From the NCBI RefSeq assembly GCF_023282985.1, contig NZ_JAGQDC010000005.1, forward strand, positions 62,001 through 126,000: DNA of 64,000 nt, written 5' to 3'. Below the pieces are notes generated by a model. It did not search any database. It had not been told where the DNA came from and worked only from the letters and a program-made list of their open reading frames with translations. A program made the position numbers and the translations under genes. This document shows, in pieces, positions 37,833 to 48,342 of the stretch; positions within the stretch are counted from its first letter, which is position 1, and each line of letters starts with the position of its first letter. The DNA comes from Serratia silvae. Lineage in GTDB: Bacteria; Pseudomonadota; Gammaproteobacteria; Enterobacterales; Enterobacteriaceae.

Positions 37833-39512
37833 TTAATTTTTGGTGGTTGCGGCAAAGTGCGGCTCTGCGGCTTGGCACCACTGTTGATAGCGTTCATAAA
37901 GTTGTTGGTAGCGAGCGACGTTTGCAGGAGCGGGCTGCAAAGTACGTTCAATGCTGCAGGCCATATGCTGCTGGGCTTGCGGAACGTCGCTGAAATGCCC
38001 GGCGGCCACGGCGGCGAAGATGGCCGCACCCAACGCGCAGCATTGGTCGGAGGCGACAATCTGTAGCGGGCGATCCATCACATCGGCGCAAACCTGCATA
38101 ATCACCGGTGATTTGCGGGCAATGCCGCCTAAAGCCAGCACGTTATCAACGGGAATGTCCTGCTGTTCGAAGCACTCCATGATGGCGCGAGCGCCAAATG
38201 CCGTTGCGGCGATAAAGCCACCAAACAGCGTGGGTGCATCGGTGCCGAGGTTGAGATCGGTGATCACCCCTTTCAGACGTTGGTTGGCGTAGGGGGTGCG
38301 GCGGCCATTGAACCAGTCCAATACCACTGGCAGATGGTCAAGCGACGGGTTTTTGGCCCAGGCGGTGGTCAGGGCGGCCAGCATGTCATGCTCGATTTGT
38401 TGCAGCTGTGTCTGGAGTTGCGGTTGCGTCTTGGCGGCTTCACGCAGTGGCCAGCTCAGCAGACGGCTGAACCAGGCGTACATATCGCCAAAAGCGGATT
38501 GCCCGGCCTCCATACCGATGGTTTGCGGCACGACGCTGCCGTCCACCTGGCCGCAGATGCCGCTGATGGCACGATCGCCCACACGTTCACGATCGGCAAT
38601 CAGAATGTCGCAGGTCGACGTGCCAATCACCTTCACCAGCGTATAAGGCTTTGCACCAGCTCCCACGGCCCCCATGTGACAGTCAAAGGCACCACCGGAC
38701 AGCACCACGCTCTCTGACAGCCCAAGCCGTTTGGCCCACTCTTTGCTCAGCATCCCCACCGGCAAATCAGCAGTGTAGGAACCGTTGAACAGCGGATAGG
38801 GCAGATCTTCCACCAGCAACGCATCCAAGGCTGCAAAGAAGGCTTTAGGTGGCAAACCGTCCCAGTCTGGATGCCACAGCGTTTTATGGCCAACGCTGCA
38901 ACGCCCGCGCTTTAACCGATCCGGTGCGGTGGTGCCAGAAAGCAGCGCTGGTACCCAATCGCATAGCTCAACCCAAGAGGCGGCGGCGTGGCGTACCGCC
39001 TCATCCTGGCGTGAAACGTGCAAGATTTTGGCCCAGAACCACTCCGAGGAGTAAACACCACCGATATAGCGCGAATAGTCGGGAAAATCGCCACGGCGGC
39101 ACAGCTGGTTAATCTCCTCCGCTTCCTCGATAGCGGTGTGGTCTTTCCACAGCACAAACATGGCGTTGGGATTGCTGGCAAACTCCGGTCGCAACGCCAA
39201 TACGTCGCCATGTTCATCAATCGGGGCGGGAGTGGATCCGGTGGAATCTACCCCAATCCCGATCACTGCCTGCCGCTGTTCCTGGCTCATGCGTTGCACC
39301 ACGGCGACGACGGCTTGCTCCATGGCTTCGATATAGTCGAGTGGATGATGGCGGAACTGGTTCTGCGCGGCGTTACAGAAGTCACCACGCTGCCAGCGTG
39401 GGTAGTAGACCACCTCGGTATCCAGTTCGTTGCCGTTTTGACAGTCGACAGCCAATACCCGTACTGAATCGCTGCCGAAGTCTAATCCCAGGGCAATAGC
39501 ACCTGCCGTCAT
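37833..39512 (-). CDS. araB: L-ribulokinase
   Basis: This 559-residue FGGY-family kinase phosphorylates L-ribulose to L-ribulose-5-phosphate. The N-terminal ATPase motif [26 protein letters not shown] and the C-terminal [20 protein letters not shown] are family hallmarks. It is the first gene of araBA and is divergent from araFGH across a 359-base control region. Confidence 0.96.
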   Translation of the reverse strand: MTAGAIALGLDFGSDSVRVLAVDCQNGNELDTEVVYYPRWQRGDFCNAAQNQFRHHPLDYIEAMEQAVVAVVQRMSQEQRQAVIGIGVDSTGSTPAPIDEHGDVLALRPEFASNPNAMFVLWKDHTAIEEAEEINQLCRRGDFPDYSRYIGGVYSSEWFWAKILHVSRQDEAVRHAAASWVELCDWVPALLSGTTAPDRLKRGRCSVGHKTLWHPDWDGLPPKAFFAALDALLVEDLPYPLFNGSYTADLPVGMLSKEWAKRLGLSESVVLSGGAFDCHMGAVGAGAKPYTLVKVIGTSTCDILIADRERVGDRAISGICGQVDGSVVPQTIGMEAGQSAFGDMYAWFSRLLSWPLREAAKTQPQLQTQLQQIEHDMLAALTTAWAKNPSLDHLPVVLDWFNGRRTPYANQRLKGVITDLNLGTDAPTLFGGFIAATAFGARAIMECFEQQDIPVDNVLALGGIARKSPVIMQVCADVMDRPLQIVASDQCCALGAAIFAAVAAGHFSDVPQAQQHMACSIERTLQPAPANVARYQQLYERYQQWCQAAEPHFAATTKN

Positions 39513-39871
39513 GATGCGGACTCCTTACTTGTTAGATTGAGGTTAACGATAGGAGCGGGACGGGGAGGTCGGTGAGGAGTCATTGGCTGGAAGTATGCAC
39601 TTTTCTGCTTGCTACAGTGATTTTGTGATGGGGGTCAAAAGTTACTACTTGGTTAAATTTGCTAAATGTATGCACATATCTGCTGTTATCTCGGGATGTG
39701 ATAGCGCTCTACATTTAACTAACAAATACCGGCTAAAACTGTTTGCGTCTTACCTGAGTCGTCGGCAAGGGGCGAGATATAAAGCCATTGTCGTGACAGG
39801 ATCTCATAATGATAACGTTTTCACGGTGGCCCGGTTTTTCTGCCGATGAAAGCAAAACAGCGGAGAGTACC
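39513..39871. promoter_or_regulatory. Divergent araB/araF control region
   Basis: No gene lies in these 359 bases. Two AraC-type half-sites, TATGCACTTTTCTGCTT (39594-39610) and TATGCACATATCTGCTG (39669-39685), are same-orientation copies whose complement follows the TAGC-N7-TCCATA pattern of araI. A CRP-like site TGTGATGGGGGTCAAA lies between them at 39624-39639. They probably serve both araBA and araFGH. Confidence 0.7.
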
Positions 39872-40855
39872 ATGCATCAATTCACTAAGACGTTGGCAGT
39901 GATCGGTCTGACGGCGGTTATGTCACATTCAGCTGTCGCAGAGACCATGAAACTGGGTTTTTTGGTTAAGCAGCCAGAAGAGCCCTGGTTCCAGACCGAA
40001 TGGAAATTTGCCGACAAGGCGGGTAAAGACCTGGGCTTTGAAGTGATCAAGATTGCCGTGCCGGACGGCGAGAAAACCCTCAATGCCATCGATAGCCTGG
40101 CAGCCAGCGGGGCCAAGGGATTTGTTATCTGCACCCCAGACCCGAAGCTCGGCTCAGCGATTGTCGCCAAGGCGCGCAGCTACGACCTGAAAGTGATCGC
40201 GGTTGACGACCAGTTTGTTAACGCCAAAGGCAAACCGATGGAGAGCGTGCCGCTAGTGATGATGGCGGCTACCAAGATAGGTGAACGCCAAGGCGCAGAG
40301 CTGTGGAAAGAGATGAACAAGCGTGGCTGGAAAGTGGCAGAGACCGGCGTAATGGCGATCACTTCCGATGAACTGGACACTGCACGCCGCCGTACCGGTG
40401 GCTCGATGGACGCATTGAAAACCTCTGGTTTCCCAGAGCAGCAGATCTACAAGGTTCCGACCAAATCCAACGATATCCCAGGGGCGTTTGATGCCGCCAA
40501 CTCGATGCTGGTACAGCATCCAGAAGTGAAAAACTGGCTGATCGTCGGGATGAACGACAACACCGTGCTGGGCGGCGTGCGTGCCACCGAAGGCCAGGGC
40601 TTTAAAGCGCCGAATGTGATCGGCATTGGTATCAATGGCGTTGACGCGGTAAGCGAGCTTTCCAAGAAACAGGCTACCGGCTTCTACGGCTCACTGCTGC
40701 CAAGCCCGGATATTCATGGCTACAAGAGCATTCAGATGCTGCATGACTGGGTAGAGAAAGGCGTGGAACCGCAGAAATTTACTGAAGTGACTGACGTGGT
40801 GCTGATCACCCGTGACAACTTCCAGGTGGAACTGCAGAAAAAAGGTCTGATGTAA
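39872..40855 (+). CDS. araF: L-arabinose-binding periplasmic protein
   Basis: This 327-residue periplasmic binding protein of the AraFGH ABC importer has a signal peptide, MHQFTKTLAVIGLTAVMSHS, cleaved after AVAE or nearby. The mature protein starts MKLGFLVKQPEEPWF, as in E. coli AraF. Conserved ligand-region segments are VPDGEKTLNAIDSLAASGAK and VGMNDNTVLGGVRATEGQG. The ATG at 39872 follows GGAGAGTACC. It is the first gene of araFGH. Confidence 0.96.
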   Translation: MHQFTKTLAVIGLTAVMSHSAVAETMKLGFLVKQPEEPWFQTEWKFADKAGKDLGFEVIKIAVPDGEKTLNAIDSLAASGAKGFVICTPDPKLGSAIVAKARSYDLKVIAVDDQFVNAKGKPMESVPLVMMAATKIGERQGAELWKEMNKRGWKVAETGVMAITSDELDTARRRTGGSMDALKTSGFPEQQIYKVPTKSNDIPGAFDAANSMLVQHPEVKNWLIVGMNDNTVLGGVRATEGQGFKAPNVIGIGINGVDAVSELSKKQATGFYGSLLPSPDIHGYKSIQMLHDWVEKGVEPQKFTEVTDVVLITRDNFQVELQKKGLM

Positions 40856-40915
40856 GGGTCGTGCCGCCTGCATCAAGCGGGCGGCCATTTATCGCACAGC
40901 ATTGAGGAAAGCACT

Positions 40916-42439
40916 ATGACTGCCGTCACGCCCTATCTGGCTTTCAAAGGCATCGGTAAAAGCTTCCCTGGCGTCAAAGCGCTGGATGATATCAGTTTCA
41001 GCTGTCAGGCAGGGCAGATCCATGCGCTGATGGGGGAAAACGGCGCTGGGAAATCGACGCTGCTGAAAATCCTCAGCGGCAATTACGCCCCAAGCAAAGG
41101 GGAGATCCACCTCCAGGGGCAAGCGGTGCAGTTTGCCAATACCACCGACGCGTTGAACGCCGGGGTAGCGATTATCTACCAGGAACTGCATCTGGTGCCG
41201 GAAATGACCGTGGCAGAGAACATCTACCTTGGCCAGTTGCCGACCAAACATGGCCTGGTGGATCGCAAACTGCTGCGTTATGAATCCCGCTTACAGCTGG
41301 AACACCTCGGGTTGGATATCGATCCGGATACTCCGTTGAAGTACCTGTCGATTGGCCAGTGGCAGATGGTGGAGATTGCCAAGGCTCTGGCGCGTAACGC
41401 CAAAGTGATTGCGTTTGATGAGCCGACCAGTTCGCTGTCGGCACGTGAAATTGAACAGCTGTTCCGGGTGATCCGCGAGTTGCGTGCCGAAGGACGGGTG
41501 ATCCTGTATGTCTCGCATCGTATGGAGGAGATCTTCGCGTTGAGTGATGCCATTACCGTGTTTAAGGATGGCCGCTATGTGCGCACCTTCGATGATATGC
41601 AGCAGGTAAACAATGAAGTGCTGGTGCAGGCGATGGTTGGCCGTGATCTCGGTGATGTCTATGGCTATCAGCCACGTGAGCTGGGAGGTGTGCTGTTGCA
41701 GCTTACCGAGTTGCAGGCCGCCGGGGTGAAAACGCCTATCAGCCTTAACGTACGCGCTGGAGAAATTGTTGGCCTGTTTGGTCTGGTAGGCGCAGGGCGC
41801 AGCGAATTGATGAAAGGGATTTTTGGCGCTACGCGGATAACCGGGGGCCAATTGATGCTGGATGGCAAGCGGCTTGATGTTCGTTCACCGATTGACGCTA
41901 TCCGTGCGGGCGTGATGCTGTGCCCGGAAGATCGTAAGGCCGACGGCATCATTCCGGTGCACTCGGTGCGTGACAATATCAACATCAGTGCCCGCCGTAA
42001 AAGCATCAAGGCGGGCTGTCTGATCGATAACGCCTGGGAAACCAGCAATGCCGATCACCATATCCGCGCGCTGAATATCAAAACCCCAACGGCAGAACAG
42101 CTGATCATGAACCTCTCCGGTGGCAACCAACAGAAGGCGATCCTGGGCCGTTGGCTGTCGGAAGAGATGAAGGTGATCCTGCTGGATGAGCCGACACGCG
42201 GCATTGACGTTGGCGCAAAACATGAAATCTATCACGTGATTTATCAGTTGGCGCAGCAGGGCATTGCTGTGCTGTTCGCCTCCAGCGATTTGCCCGAAGT
42301 GCTGGGGCTGGCGGATCGCATCATCGTGATGCGTGAAGGGGCGATCTCTGGTGAATTGACCCATAGCGAGGCCTCTGAGGAAAAAGCCCTCAGCCTGGCG
42401 ATGTTACGTACACCTGATATTGCAGCGGCGATGGCCTGA
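40916..42439 (+). CDS. araG: L-arabinose ABC transporter ATPase
   Basis: This 507-residue protein has two fused ABC ATPase domains. The first has Walker [13 protein letters not shown] and Walker [12 protein letters not shown]; the second has a degenerate Walker A ([10 protein letters not shown]), signature LSGGNQQK and [10 protein letters not shown]. It energises arabinose uptake with AraH. It follows araF by 60 bases and ends just before araH. Confidence 0.97.
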   Translation: MTAVTPYLAFKGIGKSFPGVKALDDISFSCQAGQIHALMGENGAGKSTLLKILSGNYAPSKGEIHLQGQAVQFANTTDALNAGVAIIYQELHLVPEMTVAENIYLGQLPTKHGLVDRKLLRYESRLQLEHLGLDIDPDTPLKYLSIGQWQMVEIAKALARNAKVIAFDEPTSSLSAREIEQLFRVIRELRAEGRVILYVSHRMEEIFALSDAITVFKDGRYVRTFDDMQQVNNEVLVQAMVGRDLGDVYGYQPRELGGVLLQLTELQAAGVKTPISLNVRAGEIVGLFGLVGAGRSELMKGIFGATRITGGQLMLDGKRLDVRSPIDAIRAGVMLCPEDRKADGIIPVHSVRDNINISARRKSIKAGCLIDNAWETSNADHHIRALNIKTPTAEQLIMNLSGGNQQKAILGRWLSEEMKVILLDEPTRGIDVGAKHEIYHVIYQLAQQGIAVLFASSDLPEVLGLADRIIVMREGAISGELTHSEASEEKALSLAMLRTPDIAAAMA

Positions 42440-42456
42440 TGGTGAAGGAGCAAGAG

Positions 42457-43440
42457 ATGTCGAGTATAACAACCAATTCTGTGAAAAACCGTGGCGGCCT
42501 GGGGTTGGCGCGTATCTGGGACAGTTATGGCATGTTGGTGGTATTCGCCGTGCTGTTTGTTGTCTGCGTCGCGTTTGTGCCGAATTTTGGCAGCTTTATC
42601 AATATGAAGGGCCTGGGGCTGGCGATCTCCATGTCCGGCATGGTGGCGTGCGGCATGCTGTTTTGCCTCGCCTCGGGCGATTTTGACCTGTCGGTGGCGT
42701 CGGTTATCGCCTGTGCGGGTGTCACCGCGGCGGTGGTGATCAACATGACCGAGAGCCTGTGGATCGGCGTGGCTGCCGGTTTGCTGTTGGGCGTGCTTTC
42801 TGGGCTGATCAATGGCTTTGTGATCGCCCGGCTGAAGATTAACGCGCTGATCACCACCTTGGCCACCATGCAGATCTTCCGTGGCCTGGCCTATATCATT
42901 TCCGATGGGAAAGCGGTGGGGATCGAAGACGAACGTTTCTTTGCGCTCGGCTATGCCAACTGGTGGGGGCTGCCTGCACCGATTTGGATCACCATTGGCT
43001 GCTTGATCCTGTTTGGTTTCCTGCTCAATAAAACCACTTTTGGCCGCAATACTCTGGCTATCGGTGGCAACGAGGAAGCGGCTCGTCTGGCCGGGGTGCC
43101 GGTAGTGCGTACCAAGATCATCATCTTTGTCCTTTCCGGGCTGGTATCTGCCGCTGCGGGCATCATTCTGGCTTCGCGTATGACCAGCGGCCAGCCGATG
43201 ACTTCCATCGGCTATGAGCTTATCGTGATCTCCGCCTGCGTGCTGGGGGGCGTTTCGCTCAAAGGGGGCATTGGCAAAATTTCCTACGTTATTGCCGGGA
43301 TCCTGATCCTGGGCACGGTGGAAAACGCCATGAACCTGCTGAACATCTCGCCGTTCTCGCAGTATGTGGTGCGCGGTGTGATCCTGCTGGCTGCGGTGAT
43401 TTTTGACCGCTACAAGCAACAAGCGAAGAGCAGGGCGTGA
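42457..43440 (+). CDS. araH: L-arabinose ABC transporter permease
   Basis: This 327-residue inner-membrane permease has about 9-10 helices and closely follows E. coli AraH (GLGLAISMSGMVACGMLFCL; IGGNEEAARLAGVPVVRTKI). The ATG at 42457, after GAAGGAG, is preferred; a GTG/ATG at 42439 in the same frame overlaps the araG stop. It is the last gene of araFGH before araC. Confidence 0.95.
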   Translation: MSSITTNSVKNRGGLGLARIWDSYGMLVVFAVLFVVCVAFVPNFGSFINMKGLGLAISMSGMVACGMLFCLASGDFDLSVASVIACAGVTAAVVINMTESLWIGVAAGLLLGVLSGLINGFVIARLKINALITTLATMQIFRGLAYIISDGKAVGIEDERFFALGYANWWGLPAPIWITIGCLILFGFLLNKTTFGRNTLAIGGNEEAARLAGVPVVRTKIIIFVLSGLVSAAAGIILASRMTSGQPMTSIGYELIVISACVLGGVSLKGGIGKISYVIAGILILGTVENAMNLLNISPFSQYVVRGVILLAAVIFDRYKQQAKSRA

Positions 43441-43542
43441 AGACCCATCACAATTTTGCGATTGCTATGAGCAGCATTTTTCCGGATGGGTAAACTTGTT
43501 GTATTGCTCCGAAACGCGGAAGTTAATCTGTAGCACAGACAG

Positions 43543-43580
43543 TCTCCTCTCCCTTTGGGAGAAGGCTAGGGTGAGGAGCC
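43543..43580. repeat. Dispersed repeat of the CTCTCCC-type
   Basis: The stretch CTCCTCTCCCTTTGGGAG followed by AAGGCTAGGGTGAGGAG resembles a repeat widely scattered in gammaproteobacterial intergenic DNA. It is partly palindromic and lies between araH and araC. Identification rests on recall. Confidence 0.5.
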
Positions 43581-43656
43581 TTACTCCCCAGCCAGTTAAG
43601 CATTGCGCTGCAATTGCCAGGCGCAGGGATATCGGTAAGACACTTTTGGAGGCCAG

Positions 43657-44574
43657 ATGTATCATCGCATGGTTCAGGAACCCCAACCGAACCCGTTGTT
43701 GCCGGGTTACACCTTTAACGCCTATCTGGTTGCCGGGTTGACGCCGATTATGGCAGATGGGCCGCTGGATTTCTTTATCGATCGCCCTGGCGGCATGAAG
43801 GGGTACATCCTCAATCTGACCATTAAAGGCCAGGGCAAGGTGTTTGACGGTGAGCAGACGCTTTACTGTAACCCTGGCGATCTACTGCTGTTTCCGCCCA
43901 AGGCGGCGCATAACTATGGCCGATCACCGGAGAGTGACTGCTGGTATCACCGCTGGGTCTATTTCCGCCCGCGAGCCTATTGGGCCGACTGGCTGGAATG
44001 GCATAGCAAGGCACATCAGGTAGGGCGTCTGACGCTGCCCAACAACCAATTGCTGACCGAGTTTGACCGGCTGTTTGCCAACATTGAGCAGACCCAACGC
44101 TCTGGCCGCCGTTTTGCCGAAGAGATAGGCATGAACCTGCTGGAACGGCTGTTGCTGCGCGCAATGGAGGAAGATCCCCTCAGCCCGCAGAAGATTATGG
44201 ACCCACGGGTGATTGAGGCCTGCCAGTTTATTACCGGCAATCTGGCGGGAGAGTTGCGTATCGATGAAGTGGCACGCCACGTTTGTCTTTCGCCTTCGCG
44301 GCTGGCGCATCTGTTCCGTGACCAGGTCGGGATAAATATCCTGCGCTGGCGTGAAGATCAGCGGGTGATCCGCGCCAAGCTGCTGCTGCAAACCACTCAG
44401 GAATCGATTGCCACCATTGGTAGGGTGGTTGGCTATGACGATCAGCTCTATTTTTCCCGCGTGTTTCGCAAACGGGTTGGCGTCAGCCCCAGCGATTTTC
44501 GCCGCCGTAGCCTGGAGATCAACTACCCGGTGAACCATTCCCAGGATCGACCTTTGGTTGCCGTTGTTGGTTAA
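43657..44574 (+). CDS. araC: Arabinose operon regulator AraC
   Basis: This 305-residue regulator has an N-terminal arabinose-binding cupin ([49 protein letters not shown]) and C-terminal AraC helix-turn-helix pair ([37 protein letters not shown]). It activates or represses the ara promoters according to arabinose. In E. coli araC is divergent from araBAD; here it sits downstream of araFGH on the same strand. Confidence 0.96.
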   Translation: MYHRMVQEPQPNPLLPGYTFNAYLVAGLTPIMADGPLDFFIDRPGGMKGYILNLTIKGQGKVFDGEQTLYCNPGDLLLFPPKAAHNYGRSPESDCWYHRWVYFRPRAYWADWLEWHSKAHQVGRLTLPNNQLLTEFDRLFANIEQTQRSGRRFAEEIGMNLLERLLLRAMEEDPLSPQKIMDPRVIEACQFITGNLAGELRIDEVARHVCLSPSRLAHLFRDQVGINILRWREDQRVIRAKLLLQTTQESIATIGRVVGYDDQLYFSRVFRKRVGVSPSDFRRRSLEINYPVNHSQDRPLVAVVG

Positions 44575-44612
44575 CCTACCATTTACGCGATTGCTGATAT
44601 GACCACATTGTA

Positions 44613-44633
44613 GGGGCGCTGTATGCTGCGCCC
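44613..44633. repeat. REP-like GGGCGC palindrome, copy 1
   Basis: GGGGCGC and GCGCCC arms (44613-44619 and 44628-44633) form a small stem in the araC-ydgJ gap, next to the context TTGTAGGGGCGC. A related element occurs at 63494-63515. Confidence 0.5.
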
Positions 44634-44833
44634 GCCTAGCCCTATCGGTTATATTGCTAATCTGCATTTAGCTCTTGTTCCAGCCCGCATCATGGTGTCA
44701 AATCGAATCAATCCCGACTTCATCTTTTTCTAGCGGCAACATTCAGGGGCGGGTTTCTCGCCCCAACTTACACGGACGTAGCATTTCAACTGCCTGGAAT
44801 TGATGTGTATCTCGCCCTGTATGAGGAAACAAG

Positions 44834-45874
44834 ATGTCTGAAACAATCCGCGTTGGCCTGGTGGGCTATGGTTACGCCAGCAAGACCTTTCATGCTCCGC
44901 TGATCGCGGGAACCTCTGGCATGGCGTTGGCCGCCGTTTCCAGTAGTGACGCTGGTAAAGTCCACGCCGACTGGCCGATGATGACGGTGGTCAGTGACCC
45001 GCAGGCGCTGTTTAACGATCCCTCGATTGACCTGATTGTCATCCCAACGCCGAACGATACCCACTTCCCGCTGGCACAACAGGCAATGGCGGCGGGCAAG
45101 CATGTGGTGGTGGATAAACCGTTTGCCGTGACACTGTCACAGGCGCAGCAGTTACAACAGCAGTCACAACAGAGTGGGCAACTGCTTTCGGTGTTCCACA
45201 ACCGCCGTTGGGACAGCGATTTCCTGACCTTAAAAGCCTTGCTGAAAGACGGCGCTTTAGGGGAAGTGGTCTATTTTGAATCCCATTTCGATCGTTTCCG
45301 CCCAGAAGTTCGCCAGCGCTGGCGTGAGCAAGGTGGGGCTGGTAGCGGTATTTGGTACGATCTGGGGCCGCATCTGATCGACCAGGCCTTACAGCTGTTT
45401 GGCAAGCCACAAACGCTGTTTGTCGATCTCGGCGAGTTACGCCCTGGCTCACAATCGGTAGATTACTTCCATGCGGTGCTCAATTACGGCCATCGGCGTG
45501 TAGTGCTGCATGGCACGGTGCTGGCCGCGGCAGAAACTGCCCGTTATATTGTGCACGGTACGCAGGGCAGCTTTATCAAATATGGTCTGGATCCGCAGGA
45601 AGACCGCCTGAAAGCCGGCGAGCGTTTACCGCAGGCCGACTGGGGGTACGATATGCGCGACGGAGTGGTGACGTTGTCACGTGATGGCATGCTGGCAGAA
45701 CAGCCGCTGTTGACCATTCCGGGCAATTACCCGGCCTATTACGCCGCCATTCGCGACGCGATTGCCGGTACCGGTACCAACCCGGTGGCGGCCAGCGAGG
45801 CGATACAGGTCATGGAAATGATCGAGCTGGGCATTGAGTCGGCTAAACAGCAAAAAGCGCTGCCGGTCACCTGA
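44834..45874 (+). CDS. ydgJ: Gfo/Idh/MocA-family oxidoreductase YdgJ
   Basis: This 346-residue NAD(P)-dependent dehydrogenase has the same length as E. coli YdgJ. The N-terminal Rossmann motif GLVGYGYASKTFHAPL is followed by the EKP-type motif region GKHVVVDKPFAVTL; later segments FHNRRWDSDFLTLK and GIWYDLGPHLIDQAL are conserved. The substrate is probably a sugar or inositol derivative but is not known. It lies where E. coli ydgJ does, except that the GH1-ara block separates it from ydgK. Confidence 0.95.
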   Translation: MSETIRVGLVGYGYASKTFHAPLIAGTSGMALAAVSSSDAGKVHADWPMMTVVSDPQALFNDPSIDLIVIPTPNDTHFPLAQQAMAAGKHVVVDKPFAVTLSQAQQLQQQSQQSGQLLSVFHNRRWDSDFLTLKALLKDGALGEVVYFESHFDRFRPEVRQRWREQGGAGSGIWYDLGPHLIDQALQLFGKPQTLFVDLGELRPGSQSVDYFHAVLNYGHRRVVLHGTVLAAAETARYIVHGTQGSFIKYGLDPQEDRLKAGERLPQADWGYDMRDGVVTLSRDGMLAEQPLLTIPGNYPAYYAAIRDAIAGTGTNPVAASEAIQVMEMIELGIESAKQQKALPVT

Positions 45875-45890
45875 TATCAGCAATAACAGC

Positions 45891-45919
45891 AGGGTTCAGA
45901 GCGCTTCTGAACCCTTTTT
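45891..45919 (+). terminator. ydgJ terminator
   Basis: AGGGTTCAGA and TCTGAACCCT arms (45891-45900 and 45906-45915) with a GCGCT loop are followed by TTTTA. This is a clear Rho-independent terminator after ydgJ. Confidence 0.85.
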
Positions 45920-45947
45920 ACGTTTTAATGGCAAGGAATTTTGAAGA

Positions 45948-46943
45948 ATGTCTTGGTTACAACGTCTACGTATCGACAAGTTTTTATTGGTGTTGCTGAT
46001 GGTGGTGCTGTTGGCCTCATTGTTTCCCTGTGAAGGGATTTGGCAGACCTTCTTCGAGCATTTAACCACCGCCGCGATAGCTTTGCTGTTCTTCATGCAT
46101 GGGGCGAAGCTCTCCCGTGAGGCGATCATTGCCGGTATGAGCCACTGGAAGCTGCACCTGGTGGTGTTTCTCAGTACCTTTGCACTCTTCCCGCTGTTAG
46201 GGCTGTCGATGAACCTATTGGTGCCGGGCTTAATGACGCCGACCGTATATCTGGGTTTCCTCTATCTGTGCGCTCTGCCTGCCACGGTGCAATCAGCAAT
46301 CGCTTTCACCTCCGCTGCCGGAGGGAACGTGGCTGCGGCGATCTGCAGCGCTTCGGCATCCAGCATTCTTGGGGTATTCCTGTCCCCGCTGCTGGTGGGG
46401 GCATTGATGCACACACAAGGAGGCAATACTGACGTGTTGCATGCCATCGGCGCGATTATTTTGCAACTGATGGTGCCGTTTGTTATTGGTCATCTGGCGC
46501 GTCCGCTGATTGGTAAATGGATCGATCGCCATCGCAAACTGATTAACCTCACCGACCGTTCCTCGATCCTGCTGGTGGTCTATACCGCCTTCAGCGCGGC
46601 GGTGGTTGAGGGGATTTGGCACACCATTGACGGCTGGTCGCTGCTGACGATCCTGGTGATGTCGCTGGTGCTGTTGACGGTGATACTGATTATCAACACC
46701 TATGCCGCACGTTGGCTGGGCTTTGATACCGCCGATGAGATTACTATCGTGTTCTGCGGTTCGAAAAAGAGCCTGGCCAACGGTATCCCGATGGCCAACG
46801 TGCTATTTCCAGCCGCTGCCGTTGGGGCGATGGTGTTACCTTTGATGATTTTCCATCAGGTACAATTGATGGTGTGTGCGGTGCTGGCGCAGCGCTATGC
46901 GCGTAAAACAGCCCAGCAGCACGCAGCTGCCGTAACTAAATAA
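45948..46943 (+). CDS. yfeH: Bile acid:sodium symporter-like protein YfeH
   Basis: This 331-residue inner-membrane protein of the SBF-like/BASS family has about 10 helices and follows E. coli YfeH (TTAAIALLFFMHGAKLSREA; GGNVAAAICSASASSILGVF; ITIVFCGSKKSLANGIPMAN). The transported compound is unknown. In E. coli yfeH is elsewhere, so here it is an accessory insertion between ydgJ and add. The NIPSNAP gene follows 17 bases later. Confidence 0.9.
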   Translation: MSWLQRLRIDKFLLVLLMVVLLASLFPCEGIWQTFFEHLTTAAIALLFFMHGAKLSREAIIAGMSHWKLHLVVFLSTFALFPLLGLSMNLLVPGLMTPTVYLGFLYLCALPATVQSAIAFTSAAGGNVAAAICSASASSILGVFLSPLLVGALMHTQGGNTDVLHAIGAIILQLMVPFVIGHLARPLIGKWIDRHRKLINLTDRSSILLVVYTAFSAAVVEGIWHTIDGWSLLTILVMSLVLLTVILIINTYAARWLGFDTADEITIVFCGSKKSLANGIPMANVLFPAAAVGAMVLPLMIFHQVQLMVCAVLAQRYARKTAQQHAAAVTK

Positions 46944-46960
46944 AAAAACAAGGACGTAGC

Positions 46961-47275
46961 ATGAGCAAGGTAGTCGAGATTTTGCAATATCGTTTACAAA
47001 CGGGCAGCGGCGAGCGTTTTCACCACATCATGCAGCATGACAGCGTGCCGCTGCATAAGGCCGCAGGGATCACCGTGCTTGAGTACGGTATTTCGCTACA
47101 CGATCCCGATGCCTATTACCTGCTGCGGCGGTTTGACGGCATGGCGGAAATGGAACAGGTATTACAGGATTTCTACCGCAGTCAAGCCTGGTTGGCAGGC
47201 CCGCGTACGGAGATTGTGGCGCTGATCGAGGAGAGTCACCGGGTGGTGCTGCCCTATCAGCTCGCTGTTGTTTAA
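46961..47275 (+). CDS. NIPSNAP-family protein
   Basis: This 104-residue protein has the dimeric alpha/beta-barrel pattern of the NIPSNAP family (VVEILQYRLQTGSGERFHHI; YYLLRRFDGMAEMEQVLQDF; RTEIVALIEESHRVVLPY). It has a good ribosome site, AAGGACGTAGC, and is probably cotranscribed with yfeH. Its function is unknown; bacterial members are small and uncharacterised. Confidence 0.75.
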   Translation: MSKVVEILQYRLQTGSGERFHHIMQHDSVPLHKAAGITVLEYGISLHDPDAYYLLRRFDGMAEMEQVLQDFYRSQAWLAGPRTEIVALIEESHRVVLPYQLAVV

Positions 47276-47319
47276 TCAGCTCAGGCACTGGTGGTATTTA
47301 CGCCGGTGCCTGTCCCAAT

Positions 47320-48210
47320 TTATACCAATTGCGCTTCGGCGATAATCTTCACTAAAAAATCAGCCACGGCCCGGATACGGGTCGATGCGGTCAAGTCGGC
47401 ATGGCTGACCAACCACAGATCTTCTGCAAACACCTGTTCTGTCGGAATGACCTCAACCATCTCGCTGTTTTGCGAGGCGATAAAACAGGGTAAAACCGCC
47501 AGACCCAGACTGGCTTTTACCGCAGCAATCTGTGATACGACGCTGGTTATGACCAGTGTGGCAGGGGCATTCGGGTAGGTGCCGCTAAGCCACTTTGCCG
47601 ATGGCAGGTGGTTATAAGAGCTATCCCAGGTAATGAAACCTCTTCTGTCCAGCGGAAGAGTATCAGGCGCTGGATGCTGCCGTAGATAGGTTTCAGAACC
47701 ATAGACTGCCGATGCCATTCGGCCCACCCGGCGGATTTTAAGTGAGTTCTGTTCCGGACGTACAAGGCGGAGTGCGAGGTCAGCATCGTGGCGGGTGATT
47801 GAGACAGTATTGACCCCAGTAATAATTTCCAGCGTGATATCGGGAAAACGAGCGCTAAAACGTGACAAGGCCGGAATAATCAGCTGGCTTGCCAACGTCT
47901 CCGCCGTTGCTAACCGTACTGTCCCCACAGGGCGAAGATCTAGCCCAGAGACTCGACTTGCCAACAACAGAATTCTCTCTTCCACTTCTTCGGCATATTT
48001 TAAGATGTCCTGACCTGCGTCGGTCAAAAAGTAACCGGTCTGATGGTGTGCAAACAGGTTTGCCCGCAGGCTGTTTTCTATTGCCTCAATTCTTCTGGCT
48101 ACCGTTGATTGGCTGACTTTTAGCGCCGTGGCGGTTTTAGTTAAACTCCGCGTTCTCGCTACGGTGAGAAAAAAACGTAAATCATTCCAGTCCAACTCGT
48201 TTGAGATCAT
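47320..48210 (-). CDS. LysR-family transcriptional regulator
   Basis: The 296-residue protein has an N-terminal winged HTH (SLTKTATALKVSQSTVARRI) and a LysR substrate-binding domain from about residue 92. The type is close to those controlling oxidoreductases and hydrolases. It is divergent from the SnoaL/hydrolase gene at 48343 with 132 bases between, so that gene is its likely target. The inducer is unknown. Confidence 0.9.
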   Translation of the reverse strand: MISNELDWNDLRFFLTVARTRSLTKTATALKVSQSTVARRIEAIENSLRANLFAHHQTGYFLTDAGQDILKYAEEVEERILLLASRVSGLDLRPVGTVRLATAETLASQLIIPALSRFSARFPDITLEIITGVNTVSITRHDADLALRLVRPEQNSLKIRRVGRMASAVYGSETYLRQHPAPDTLPLDRRGFITWDSSYNHLPSAKWLSGTYPNAPATLVITSVVSQIAAVKASLGLAVLPCFIASQNSEMVEVIPTEQVFAEDLWLVSHADLTASTRIRAVADFLVKIIAEAQLV

Positions 48211-48342
48211 GTTGTTTTCTATTTATGGAAAATGATTTCCTGATTATGTCCATATTTATGCATATTTGGAATGCATATAATTCGATCACACAGTATCAAC
48301 CGATAATGACATCGGTGATCTATTCTCACCAGGAGTGACATA

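Noticed and set aside
42244-43422. 392-codon open frame antisense to araG/araH
   Set aside because: It mirrors the codon bias of the well-supported araH frame, has no ribosome site and no recognisable protein; it is a shadow.
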